A stretch of DNA of 64,000 nt. Origin: Ursidibacter maritimus (GTDB lineage Bacteria > Pseudomonadota > Gammaproteobacteria > Enterobacterales > Pasteurellaceae). The position numbers and the translations under genes were made by a program. Location: the NCBI RefSeq assembly GCF_009761395.1, contig NZ_LEKN01000013.1, positions 372,001 through 436,000 on the forward strand. The letters are read 5' to 3'. This document shows positions 19,423 through 27,064 of the stretch, piece by piece; the stretch's first letter is position 1, and every line of letters starts with the position of its first letter. The notes beneath the pieces are model-generated. The model saw only the letters and a list, made by a program, of their open reading frames with translations. It ran no database searches and had not been told where the DNA came from.

Positions 19423-19477
19423 TACACAAAAAGTAGCCTTGTTAAAATAACCTGAAAATTAACCGAGTTTAGTAGAG

Positions 19478-19509
19478 AAATATAGTAAATGTAGAAATTT
19501 ACTATATTT
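19478..19509 (-). terminator. Hairpin at the end of the methyltransferase gene
   Basis: Perfect 13-bp stem AAATATAGTAAAT / ATTTACTATATTT with a six-base loop, three bases after the gene's stop codon. All A/T-rich; terminator function probable. Confidence 0.55.
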
Positions 19510-19512
19510 CAA

Positions 19513-20463
19513 TTAATTTGATATTACTTGGCGTATATTCTCTGCAATACGTTTAATTACTGGAACAACTACACTATTTCCTGCTTGTTTATATAAGTGA
19601 GAATTAGTCAAATTTGGCAATTTAAAATCTTTAGGATACCCTTGGAAATTAAAACATTCTCTAGGGGTTAATTTTCTAATAGTTTCAGGTAGTCCTTGAA
19701 CATTCAATAAAGGAACATTATGCCCACCAGTACCCATATTTGCAGTAAGTGTTGGACATAGATTATTTTTATTTTCTCTGACATATTTCCTTCTCCATTG
19801 ATATAAAGTTTCATATCCTGTGACATTTTTAACTAACTCGTTAAAGAATGGAGTTTTATTTGTATAAAAAAACTTTTTATCAATATCTAATTCATTTTCT
19901 AACATGTCTTTTATTGTTTTTTCTAATTCTATTTTTATAGGAAACTCAAATTTTTCTGCAAATTTCTTATTTTTGAAACAAACTATGTAAATTCTCTCCC
20001 TGTTTTGTGGTATATTTCCGTACTCGCAAGCATTTAATATTTTATATTTAATAAAATAGCCATTCCTTTTTAGAGAATCTTGTATAATCGCAAATGTCCT
20101 ACCATGATCATGAGTGACTAAATTTTTAACATTTTCAAGAAAAATTATTGATGGTTGCTTTGCAATAAAAATTCTTTCTAGTTCAAAAAATAAATCACCT
20201 CTTCCTTTATCTTCAAATCCTTTTCTATAACCTGCAATAGAAAATGCCTGACATGGAAATCCTGCTAACATAACATCAAAATCAGGTATTTCATGTGCTT
20301 TAACATCGACAATACTACGGTGATCCATAAAAATATTATGGTTAGATATAAAAGTTTCTACAGCATTTTTATCTATTTCATTTGCATAAATAATATCAAA
20401 TCCAGCTTGCTGGAAGCCTAGATCAATACCACCAACACCCGCAAAAAATGAAGCACATCTCAT
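19513..20463 (-). CDS. Type II C5-cytosine DNA methyltransferase
   Basis: 316 residues with the ordered C5-MTase motifs. Motif I is FFAGVGGIDLGF (6-17) and motif IV is GFPCQAFSIAG with catalytic Cys71. Motif VI is FLENVKN (Glu110) and motif VIII is QNRERIYIV (about 153-161). A target recognition region covers about 165-260. Motif IX is RKLTPRECFNFQGYP and motif X is YKQAGNSVVVPVI. It transfers methyl groups from SAM to cytosine C5 to protect DNA from the enzyme encoded just upstream. It starts 16 bases after the endonuclease gene with AGGA before its ATG, so the two form an operon with the endonuclease first. AT-rich relative to valS. Recognition sequence unknown. Confidence 0.92.
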   Translation of the reverse strand: MRCASFFAGVGGIDLGFQQAGFDIIYANEIDKNAVETFISNHNIFMDHRSIVDVKAHEIPDFDVMLAGFPCQAFSIAGYRKGFEDKGRGDLFFELERIFIAKQPSIIFLENVKNLVTHDHGRTFAIIQDSLKRNGYFIKYKILNACEYGNIPQNRERIYIVCFKNKKFAEKFEFPIKIELEKTIKDMLENELDIDKKFFYTNKTPFFNELVKNVTGYETLYQWRRKYVRENKNNLCPTLTANMGTGGHNVPLLNVQGLPETIRKLTPRECFNFQGYPKDFKLPNLTNSHLYKQAGNSVVVPVIKRIAENIRQVISN

Positions 20464-20479
20464 TTGTTATAATTCCTAA

Positions 20480-22036
20480 TTAAGTTCCTATAAAATCTTT
20501 TGGAGGGTTTTCTGGATCTATCCAAATAAACTCTAATCCAATACCCCTATTACTATCAGCAAATTTAACAAGCCTAATACCATTTATACCTAAGTCGTTT
20601 AATTTTCTATATGTTAATAGCTCTCGATATTTAAGCTGAAATACATTGTATAATAACCATCCCCCTAAGATATCTTGACTATCTTTAGATTGGATAGCTT
20701 TGCCATTATCTTGGTTTATATATGCTTGTATTATATTTCCTGAAGGAATAAATTCGAGATTAAAAACTCGATCTTCAGGATTAAGTACTAATTGATTAGT
20801 TCCCTCTTTAAATGTTCCAAAATTTTCTCCAAAAAAATGAGGGTTATTCCTGTGAAATTTAAATGAATTAGGAATTGGGATATAAACCTCCGTTGCAGAA
20901 CGACATACTAACTTCTCAATATCTTCATATAAATCCGTATAGGGATACTTCTCTTTAATAAAAGACAATAAACTTTCTCTATCCTTTCTTCTTTTAGATA
21001 AAGCATTCTTATTATTTGCTATTTTCTCTAATAATAATTTAGATAATTCAGTAATGACTTTATTAAAATCATTACTGTTATGATATTTAGTATGCTTATT
21101 AATAAATTTATTTAATGCAGATTTTCTACTTTTATGAGAAAGTTTACTACCGCCATTAAAAGCATTAAACCCCGAAGCTTCTTCAATTTCGATCATCCAA
21201 GAAACTGATTCTAGTATTTCTTTACTTTCATTTTTTGGGAAATCCTTGGATAAATTTTCAAAAAAATCAAATGGATTCTGAATATAATTAACATCCCACT
21301 CTTCAAGAATAATATTCTTATTATCAAAATTCATAAATAACTGACTATCTGCAGTAGTGTATTTATAAATATGTTTTCCATCATTAAACTTGAAGTTTTC
21401 AACTTTACCTGTTGTCCCCTCAATGACTATATTATCAATATCCACAGGTTCATAAGGTATTTCCCCCACAAAAATCTTAGGTAACTCATTCTTTTTAGTT
21501 GTCATCAGGACATGATAAACAGCTTGAATTTCAGATTCATCTCCTTGAAATCCTTTTATTTGAGCTTTAGATGAATTAAGCCTTTTATTGCGTAACTCGG
21601 CTATTTTTAGAGCTAATGCTCGATATAGTGGCTCATTAATTTTATTAATTTCTTCTTTGCATGAACAACTTTCTGCGTTCTCTCTTATTTTCCCAATAAT
21701 ATTAACCCAATCAGAACTAGCTGATTTGAATTGAGCTATTTTTTGATCTTTGGCATCAATCCCGAATGCTTTTATTCCAACTAGATATTTTTCTCCAGTA
21801 TCTAGTTTTATAGAAGCATCATAGGATGTATTAGCAATATCTTCACTTGTTGCGTTAAAGGATTTTTGAAAGACTGTTTCCTGGAATTTAGAATTCACAA
21901 TAGGAGCGACGATGTATTTTCCTTCTGTTTCCTCTACACTTTCTGATTTTTGAGAAAAAGCTTCACTTAAACTAGCAAAATTAGAAATTAGTGTTTTGTA
22001 TTTCAGTTTGTTAGCTTCAGGTAGTTTTTTCCACAT
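20480..22036 (-). CDS. Putative type II restriction endonuclease with B3-like (BfiI/NgoFVII-type) C-terminal domain
   Basis: 518 residues from the ATG at 22036, which has AGAGG nine bases upstream; an ATG three codons earlier abuts that site and is unlikely to be used. The N-terminal part looks like a PD-(D/E)XK fold: FQETVFQKSF (Glu52), SYDASI (Asp73), KYLVGIKAFG (Lys89, with Gly where Glu/Asp/Gln is usual). The C-terminal 135 residues (EVYIPIPNSFKFHRNNPHFFG, then IIQAYINQDNGKAIQSKDSQ and LGGWLLYNVF) resemble the B3-like DNA recognition domain of BfiI and NgoFVII. No HxK phospholipase-D motif is seen. Role as cognate endonuclease is inferred from position next to the methyltransferase. Confidence 0.65.
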   Translation of the reverse strand: MWKKLPEANKLKYKTLISNFASLSEAFSQKSESVEETEGKYIVAPIVNSKFQETVFQKSFNATSEDIANTSYDASIKLDTGEKYLVGIKAFGIDAKDQKIAQFKSASSDWVNIIGKIRENAESCSCKEEINKINEPLYRALALKIAELRNKRLNSSKAQIKGFQGDESEIQAVYHVLMTTKKNELPKIFVGEIPYEPVDIDNIVIEGTTGKVENFKFNDGKHIYKYTTADSQLFMNFDNKNIILEEWDVNYIQNPFDFFENLSKDFPKNESKEILESVSWMIEIEEASGFNAFNGGSKLSHKSRKSALNKFINKHTKYHNSNDFNKVITELSKLLLEKIANNKNALSKRRKDRESLLSFIKEKYPYTDLYEDIEKLVCRSATEVYIPIPNSFKFHRNNPHFFGENFGTFKEGTNQLVLNPEDRVFNLEFIPSGNIIQAYINQDNGKAIQSKDSQDILGGWLLYNVFQLKYRELLTYRKLNDLGINGIRLVKFADSNRGIGLEFIWIDPENPPKDFIGT

Positions 22037-22055
22037 TATGTTCATCCTCTATTAA

Positions 22056-22082
22056 AATGCGGTCAAAATTGACCGCACTTTT
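22056..22082. terminator. valS terminator: inverted pair of Haemophilus-type uptake sequences
   Basis: On the minus strand GTGCGGTCAA pairs with TTGACCGCA, followed by TTTTAAT. ACCGCACTT at 22072-22080 is the exact reverse of the AAGTGCGGT uptake core typical of H. influenzae-type species, unlike the AAGCGGT cores elsewhere. Confidence 0.75.
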
Positions 22083-22098
22083 CATTCAACTTCACCAA

Positions 22099-24963
22099 TT
22101 ACAAAGTTTCAATCGCTTTATACTGCTGTTTGAGTTTTTCTAAACCCTCAGCGTATTCTGCCATTTTTTCACGCTCTTTGGCGATCACTTGCTCTGGGGC
22201 TTTGGCAACAAAGGCTTCGTTGCTGAGTTTGTTTTCGATACGAGCGACTTCGTTATTCAGTTTTTCGATCTCTTTATTCAAACGTGCTAGTTCTGCCTCT
22301 TTATTAATAAAGCCTGCCATTGGCACGAATAACTCCGCATTGCCGATCAGTTTGGTCACTGAAAGCGGTGCTTCTTCACTAGCGTTAAGGACTTTAACAT
22401 CGTCTAACTTCGCAATGGCTTTTAACAAGCGGTCGTTTTCAGCAAGAATTTTGCAATCTGTTTCGCTGATATTGCGTAGCAATAGGTCAAGTCCTTTGCT
22501 TGGGGCGATGTTCGATTCCGCACGAATATTACGCACGGCAATAATCACCTCTTTTAACCACGCAATTTGTTGTTCTGCTTGGTTGTCGATTGCTTCGGCA
22601 TCTACTTGTGGGAATGACTGTAACATAATGGTATCGCCTTCAACACCTGCAAATCCTTTCACTTTTTGCCAAATTTCTTCGGTAATAAATGGAATAATCG
22701 GGTGAGCTAAACGCAATAATTTTTCCAACACTTTCACTAACGTTTGGCTTGCACCACGTTTTTGAGCGTCCGTACCGTTAGCAAAAATAGGTTTAGTTAG
22801 TTCTAAATACCAGTCGCAGAATTGGTTCCAAGTAAATTCGTAAATGGTATTTGCGGCTAAGTCAAAACGGTATTGTGCTAATGCTGAACGGAATTCTTCA
22901 ACAGTGCGGTTGAAAGTCGATTCAATCCAACGATCCGCTAAACTGTATTCCACTTCGCCACTGCTTAAATCCAGTTTGTCGTTTGTGAGTACAAAACGGC
23001 TAGCATTCCATAATTTGTTACAGAAATTGCGGTAGCCTTCAAGGCGTTTCATATCCCAGTTAATATCACGACCATTACTTGCTAATGCAGCAAGGGTGAA
23101 ACGCAATGCGTCCGTACCGTGAGCAGAAATACCATTCTCAAACTCTTTACGCGTTGCTTTGGCAATTTTTTCTGCAAGCTGTGGCTGCATCATATTGCCT
23201 GTTCGTTTTTCGAGAAGATCTTCAAGGGAAATGCCGTCAATCATATCAATTGGGTCTAATACGTTCCCTTTCGATTTCGACATTTTCTGCCCTTGTTCAT
23301 CACGAATTAAGCCTGTTACATACACCGTTTTAAACGGTACTTGCGGTTTGCCATTTTCATCTTTGATAAAGTGCATCGTAAACATTATCATACGCGCCAC
23401 CCAGAAGAAGATGATGTCGAACCCTGTAATTAACACATCGGTTGGATGGAACATTTTCAATTCTTTGGTTTGCTCTGGCCAACCTAAAGTGGAGAACGTC
23501 CATAAACCTGATGAGAACCACGTGTCCAACACATCTTCATCTTGGCGTAGTACAACATCAGAATTTAACTGATATTTTGACCGCACTTCTGCTTCATCAC
23601 GAGCAACATACACATTGCCTTGCTCGTCATACCACGCAGGAATACGGTGTCCCCACCATAGCTGGCGAGAAATACACCAATCTTGAATATCACGCATCCA
23701 AGAGAAATAGAGGTTTTCATACTGTTTTGGTACGAATTGGATTTCGCCGTCTTCCACTGCTTTAGTCGCTACTTCTGCAAGTGGTTTTACCGACACATAC
23801 CATTGGTCTGTCAGCATTGGTTCGATTGGCACGCCACCGCGGTCGCCGTAAGGCACTTTCAAATCGTGTGGTTTAATTTCATCTAACAAGCCGAGTGCTT
23901 CAAAATCCGCTACGATTTTTTTACGCGCCACAAAACGCTCTAAACCTTGATAATCAGCAGGGATTTTCGCTTCGTAAGTTGTTAGCGGTTTGCCGTCTGT
24001 ACCGATAATTTCCGCTTCCGCACGAATATCCGCATTTAAGGTCAGAACGTTTACCATTGGCAAACTATGGCGTTTACCGACTTCGTAGTCGTTAAAATCG
24101 TGAGCAGGGGTAATTTTTACCACTCCTGTTCCAAATTCACGATCGACATAATCATCGGCAATAATTGGGATTTCACGATTAGCAAGCGGTAGGATAACCG
24201 TTTTACCAATCAAGGATTGATAGCGTTCATCTTCTGGGTGAACCGCCACCGCTGTATCGCCTAACATCGTTTCAGGACGAGTGGTCGCTACCACTAAATA
24301 ATCTTTACCGTCTGCGGTTTTTGCACCGTTTGCCAATGGATAGCGGAAATGCCACAGCGAGCCTTTGCTATCTTTGTTTTCCACTTCTAAATCGGAAATA
24401 GCGGTGTGAAGTTTCGGATCCCAGTTTACTAAGCGTTTACCACGATAAATCAAGCCCTCTTCGTGTAAACGAACGAACACTTCTTTTACCGCATTGGATA
24501 AGCCTTCGTCCATTGTAAAACGCTCGCGATCCCAGTCGATTGAGTTGCCTAAACGGCGCATTTGTTGGCTGATTGTACCGCCTGAATAGGCTTTCCAGTC
24601 CCAAATTTTGTTGATGAAAGCCTCACGCCCGTAGTCGTGGCGAGTTTTGCCCTCTTCCGCTGCGATTTTACGCTCTACCACCATTTGCGTGGCGATCCCT
24701 GCGTGGTCTGTACCCGCTTGCCATAAGGTGTTATGCCTTTCCATACGGTTGAAACGGATTAACGTATCCATTAAGGTTTGTTGGAAAGCGTGTCCCATAT
24801 GCAATGAGCCCGTCACATTCGGCGGTGGAATTGCTATACAGTAACTTGGAAAGTTCGGGTTTTCAGTCGGCTTAAAATAGCCCTGTTCTTCCCAGTGTTT
24901 ATAAAGTGCTTGTTCTACTGCAGAAGCGTCGAAACGGTCTGCCATTTGGATTTGTTTGGTCAT
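22099..24963 (-). CDS. valS: Valyl-tRNA synthetase
   Basis: 954-residue class I synthetase. The HIGH-type motif is [15 protein letters not shown] (about 47-61), the editing CP1 domain holds [15 protein letters not shown], and the KMSKS loop is [14 protein letters not shown] (about 555). The anticodon-binding domain and a C-terminal coiled coil ([23 protein letters not shown] region) follow. Length matches E. coli ValRS (951). In relatives it usually follows holC; here holC is 12.5 kb away and a reverse transcriptase gene lies 23 bases upstream, so promoter arrangement is altered. The ribosome binding site is AAGAGA. Two uptake-sequence types occur inside the gene (22425-22433 and 23580-23588). 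Confidence 0.97.
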   Translation of the reverse strand: MTKQIQMADRFDASAVEQALYKHWEEQGYFKPTENPNFPSYCIAIPPPNVTGSLHMGHAFQQTLMDTLIRFNRMERHNTLWQAGTDHAGIATQMVVERKIAAEEGKTRHDYGREAFINKIWDWKAYSGGTISQQMRRLGNSIDWDRERFTMDEGLSNAVKEVFVRLHEEGLIYRGKRLVNWDPKLHTAISDLEVENKDSKGSLWHFRYPLANGAKTADGKDYLVVATTRPETMLGDTAVAVHPEDERYQSLIGKTVILPLANREIPIIADDYVDREFGTGVVKITPAHDFNDYEVGKRHSLPMVNVLTLNADIRAEAEIIGTDGKPLTTYEAKIPADYQGLERFVARKKIVADFEALGLLDEIKPHDLKVPYGDRGGVPIEPMLTDQWYVSVKPLAEVATKAVEDGEIQFVPKQYENLYFSWMRDIQDWCISRQLWWGHRIPAWYDEQGNVYVARDEAEVRSKYQLNSDVVLRQDEDVLDTWFSSGLWTFSTLGWPEQTKELKMFHPTDVLITGFDIIFFWVARMIMFTMHFIKDENGKPQVPFKTVYVTGLIRDEQGQKMSKSKGNVLDPIDMIDGISLEDLLEKRTGNMMQPQLAEKIAKATRKEFENGISAHGTDALRFTLAALASNGRDINWDMKRLEGYRNFCNKLWNASRFVLTNDKLDLSSGEVEYSLADRWIESTFNRTVEEFRSALAQYRFDLAANTIYEFTWNQFCDWYLELTKPIFANGTDAQKRGASQTLVKVLEKLLRLAHPIIPFITEEIWQKVKGFAGVEGDTIMLQSFPQVDAEAIDNQAEQQIAWLKEVIIAVRNIRAESNIAPSKGLDLLLRNISETDCKILAENDRLLKAIAKLDDVKVLNASEEAPLSVTKLIGNAELFVPMAGFINKEAELARLNKEIEKLNNEVARIENKLSNEAFVAKAPEQVIAKEREKMAEYAEGLEKLKQQYKAIETL

Positions 24964-24986
24964 TGATTTTCTCTTAGTTATACAAT

Positions 24987-26150
24987 TTAAAAGGGAATAT
25001 TATCATCATCAAAAAATATATTTGATGAACTTTGATTAACTTTGGCGTCCTTTTTCTCTTTTTTAGGAAGAGCACAACTTGCCCAACCTCTAAAACCTAT
25101 TACTGAATGAAAATTATACCTACATTCATCACATTTTTTTATAATATCTTCTAGTTTTATTTTATATTTTCTATACTTAATCCATTTAAAATCAGTATGA
25201 TTATTTATTATATGATTATATTCAGAATTATATTTTAAATACTTATGATATCTTCCTATTTCCTTGACGTCAGAAATATATATATTTCCTGAAAAAGAAA
25301 CAAAAATATTACAAGCTTCATTTAAAAACCCATCAAGAAATTTTAGATTCCAATTTAATATATTATCTTTGTTTTTATAGTAAGTGTTTAATAATTTAAG
25401 AACATTAACTAACTTTAGAATATCTTTTTCCATAAAGGAGATGTCTTCTATAATATTAATTATAAATTTAATGTTTTTTTGATATTGATGCTCTAAAGCT
25501 CTTAGTTTCTTTTTGGTTTTTCTTGTTGAAAAAACACCTTTTTCATTAACAGATATACCAGTTATAATAAAATTCCCATTAACTGCTTTTTGAAATTTTG
25601 TTTTCTTATTGTTTATTTTAAACCCAAACTCATCTAAAATTTTTATAATTCTTTTATGAATAACTCCTTTACATCTTATATCATTAAAACTAAAGGTAAG
25701 ATCATCAGCATATCGGGTATAAACAATATTTTCATCTAAATTTTTAACAAAGTTTAGAATAGCTTGATCAACTGGAATAAATGCAATATTAGAAATCATA
25801 GGGCTTGTTGGCAAACCTTGTTTGAGAAAGCCATCAATAAAAACAAGATTGATAACTTCATCATTAATGAGTCCTTTTACACTTTCACTAGTAATACTAT
25901 CAAAAAAATCTTCAATATCTAGTTGTAAGCAATAACGATAACCTATGTGTTGCATTGCATTTGTAACACTATTTCTCCCAGTTAAAAACGCATGATTAAC
26001 TTTACACTTATCTCGCTCTAAAAGAATCTCATTAAGGTATTTAAGGTTTTTATTCAGTTGCTCAGCATATGAGGGGGTGGGAACAAAAACCTTTCTAAAT
26101 TTTCCATTATTTTTAGAAATAGTTATAATTTTTTCTATTCTATCTTTCAT
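24987..26150 (-). CDS. Retron-type reverse transcriptase with SSB-like acidic C-terminal tail
   Basis: 387-residue, very AT-rich RT. Visible in order are the retron domain X pattern [18 protein letters not shown] (NAxxH at 64-68), RT3 [12 protein letters not shown] (Asp78), RT4 [11 protein letters not shown] (111-121), catalytic YTRYADDL (YADD 147-150) and IITGISVN (196-202), a variant of the retron VTG motif. About 110 residues after the thumb are unassigned and include CDEC. A lysine/serine linker then leads to DDDNIPF at the very end, almost the DDDIPF tip of single-stranded DNA-binding protein. The start follows AGGA by ten bases. A structured leader precedes it. Retron assignment is strong on motifs, weaker on ncRNA. 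Confidence 0.82.
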   Translation of the reverse strand: MKDRIEKIITISKNNGKFRKVFVPTPSYAEQLNKNLKYLNEILLERDKCKVNHAFLTGRNSVTNAMQHIGYRYCLQLDIEDFFDSITSESVKGLINDEVINLVFIDGFLKQGLPTSPMISNIAFIPVDQAILNFVKNLDENIVYTRYADDLTFSFNDIRCKGVIHKRIIKILDEFGFKINNKKTKFQKAVNGNFIITGISVNEKGVFSTRKTKKKLRALEHQYQKNIKFIINIIEDISFMEKDILKLVNVLKLLNTYYKNKDNILNWNLKFLDGFLNEACNIFVSFSGNIYISDVKEIGRYHKYLKYNSEYNHIINNHTDFKWIKYRKYKIKLEDIIKKCDECRYNFHSVIGFRGWASCALPKKEKKDAKVNQSSSNIFFDDDNIPF

Positions 26151-26159
26151 TTTTATTGT

Positions 26160-26430
26160 ATCCTAAAAGCTCGTGCTTATTGATTTAGCTATCTAGTAAA
26201 AGCTATTTAGTAAATAATTTGTACTGGATAATAAGTAATTTAGGGTGTTGATGTTCCGTCCACTCATTGTTTCTTATATTAAACCATAAAATTCTGGGCA
26301 CTTCGTGCCCTAACGTTTTAGGTTGGGGGTTTAGATCGTCTTCGATCATATTCGAGCAGGTTACGTAAATTAGTATGCACATTCCCAATAGCACTCGTGT
26401 TCACACGAGTGCTATTCTAATCTATACAAG
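26160..26430 (-). ncRNA. Candidate retron msr-msd / structured leader upstream of the RT
   Basis: On the minus strand: a -10-like TATAGA (26426-26421), a perfect 13-bp hairpin with arms AATAGCACTCGTG / CACGAGTGCTATT and TGAA loop (26388-26417), GATCG-AAGA-CGATC (26334-26347), and GGGCAC-GAA-GTGCCC (26297-26311). CCTAAAA shortly before the last hairpin is complementary to TTTTAGG at 26163-26169 just before the RT start, a possible a1/a2 pair about 150 nt apart. A 63-codon frame runs through the hairpins but looks fortuitous. Position and structure fit a retron RNA; a typical long msd stem was not recognised. Confidence 0.4.
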
Positions 26431-26501
26431 CGAAAAAATTTGCAAAAACCGTTAGAAATCTTACCGCTTATTTATCTTTCGTTTTGTAATTCACGCCTGC
26501 C

Positions 26502-26537
26502 AAATCTCCCCTAGCCCCTCTTTGCTAAAGATGGGGA
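26502..26537. repeat. Dispersed hairpin element, copy 1
   Basis: AAATCTCCCC, then CTCTTTGCTAAAGATGGGG: a hairpin (CCCC.CTTT-GCT-AAAG.TGGGG) whose sequence recurs in degenerate form at 37970-37998. It lies downstream of the DUF805 gene and may act as its terminator. Confidence 0.5.
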
Positions 26538-26647
26538 TTAGATTGCAGAAACTTTTTTCACATTTTTTGCCCATTAAACCAAATTTTTTAGAGATACAGC
26601 TGCTACACAAATTGGCTTTGTGCAATGTCGAAATAATTTCGGTTAAT

Positions 26648-27064
26648 TTATCTAAACCGAACAGGTTTCCCGTTGCTGCCATACTGGTTTGCTTCAGGGT
26701 TACCCGCAAATACGCCCCATTCTAATAACAACATTGTGCCAATGAATACGGGCATAAAAATACCGAGTAACCACGCCATTGTTCCATCTGTTCCCGATGA
26801 ACATAAGTAGCATAAGATAGGGACGAGAACCATCAATAACGCTTTTCCAGAACGATTTCTGTCGTGTAAGCGTTTTGTGATGACAGCCGCCAAGCTATAT
26901 GCTGATAACAGCAATGGCAGTATGCTAATCCAACTAAAAGCGGTCGGATTTAAGATAAAATTTGCAAATATAAACAAAAATGCGAAGTTAATTCCAAAGC
27001 CGATCCAAAACCCTTGACGGTTAAGACGACCTTGGAATGAAAATAACGCAGTGTACCAAGGCAT
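26648..27064 (-). CDS. DUF805 family inner membrane protein
   Basis: 138-residue membrane protein of the DUF805 (YhaH-like) family. It begins with an amphipathic WYTALFSFQGRLNRQGFW segment (the FxGRxxRxxFW pattern typical of the family), has three to four hydrophobic helices and the conserved KRLHDRNRSG motif (about residues 64-73). Function is unknown. Its ATG overlaps the pepN stop (TAATG), so the two are translationally coupled. Confidence 0.85.
   Translation of the reverse strand: MPWYTALFSFQGRLNRQGFWIGFGINFAFLFIFANFILNPTAFSWISILPLLLSAYSLAAVITKRLHDRNRSGKALLMVLVPILCYLCSSGTDGTMAWLLGIFMPVFIGTMLLLEWGVFAGNPEANQYGSNGKPVRFR

Noticed and set aside
26203-26394. 63-codon minus-strand frame starting MLLGMCILIYV upstream of the RT
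   Set aside because: It runs through three perfect hairpins, resembles no known protein, and has its start inside a hairpin arm; non-coding structure explains the sequence better.
26491-26709. 72-codon minus-strand frame overlapping the end of the DUF805 gene
   Set aside because: Overlaps a well-supported gene in another frame and a repeat element; no family pattern.
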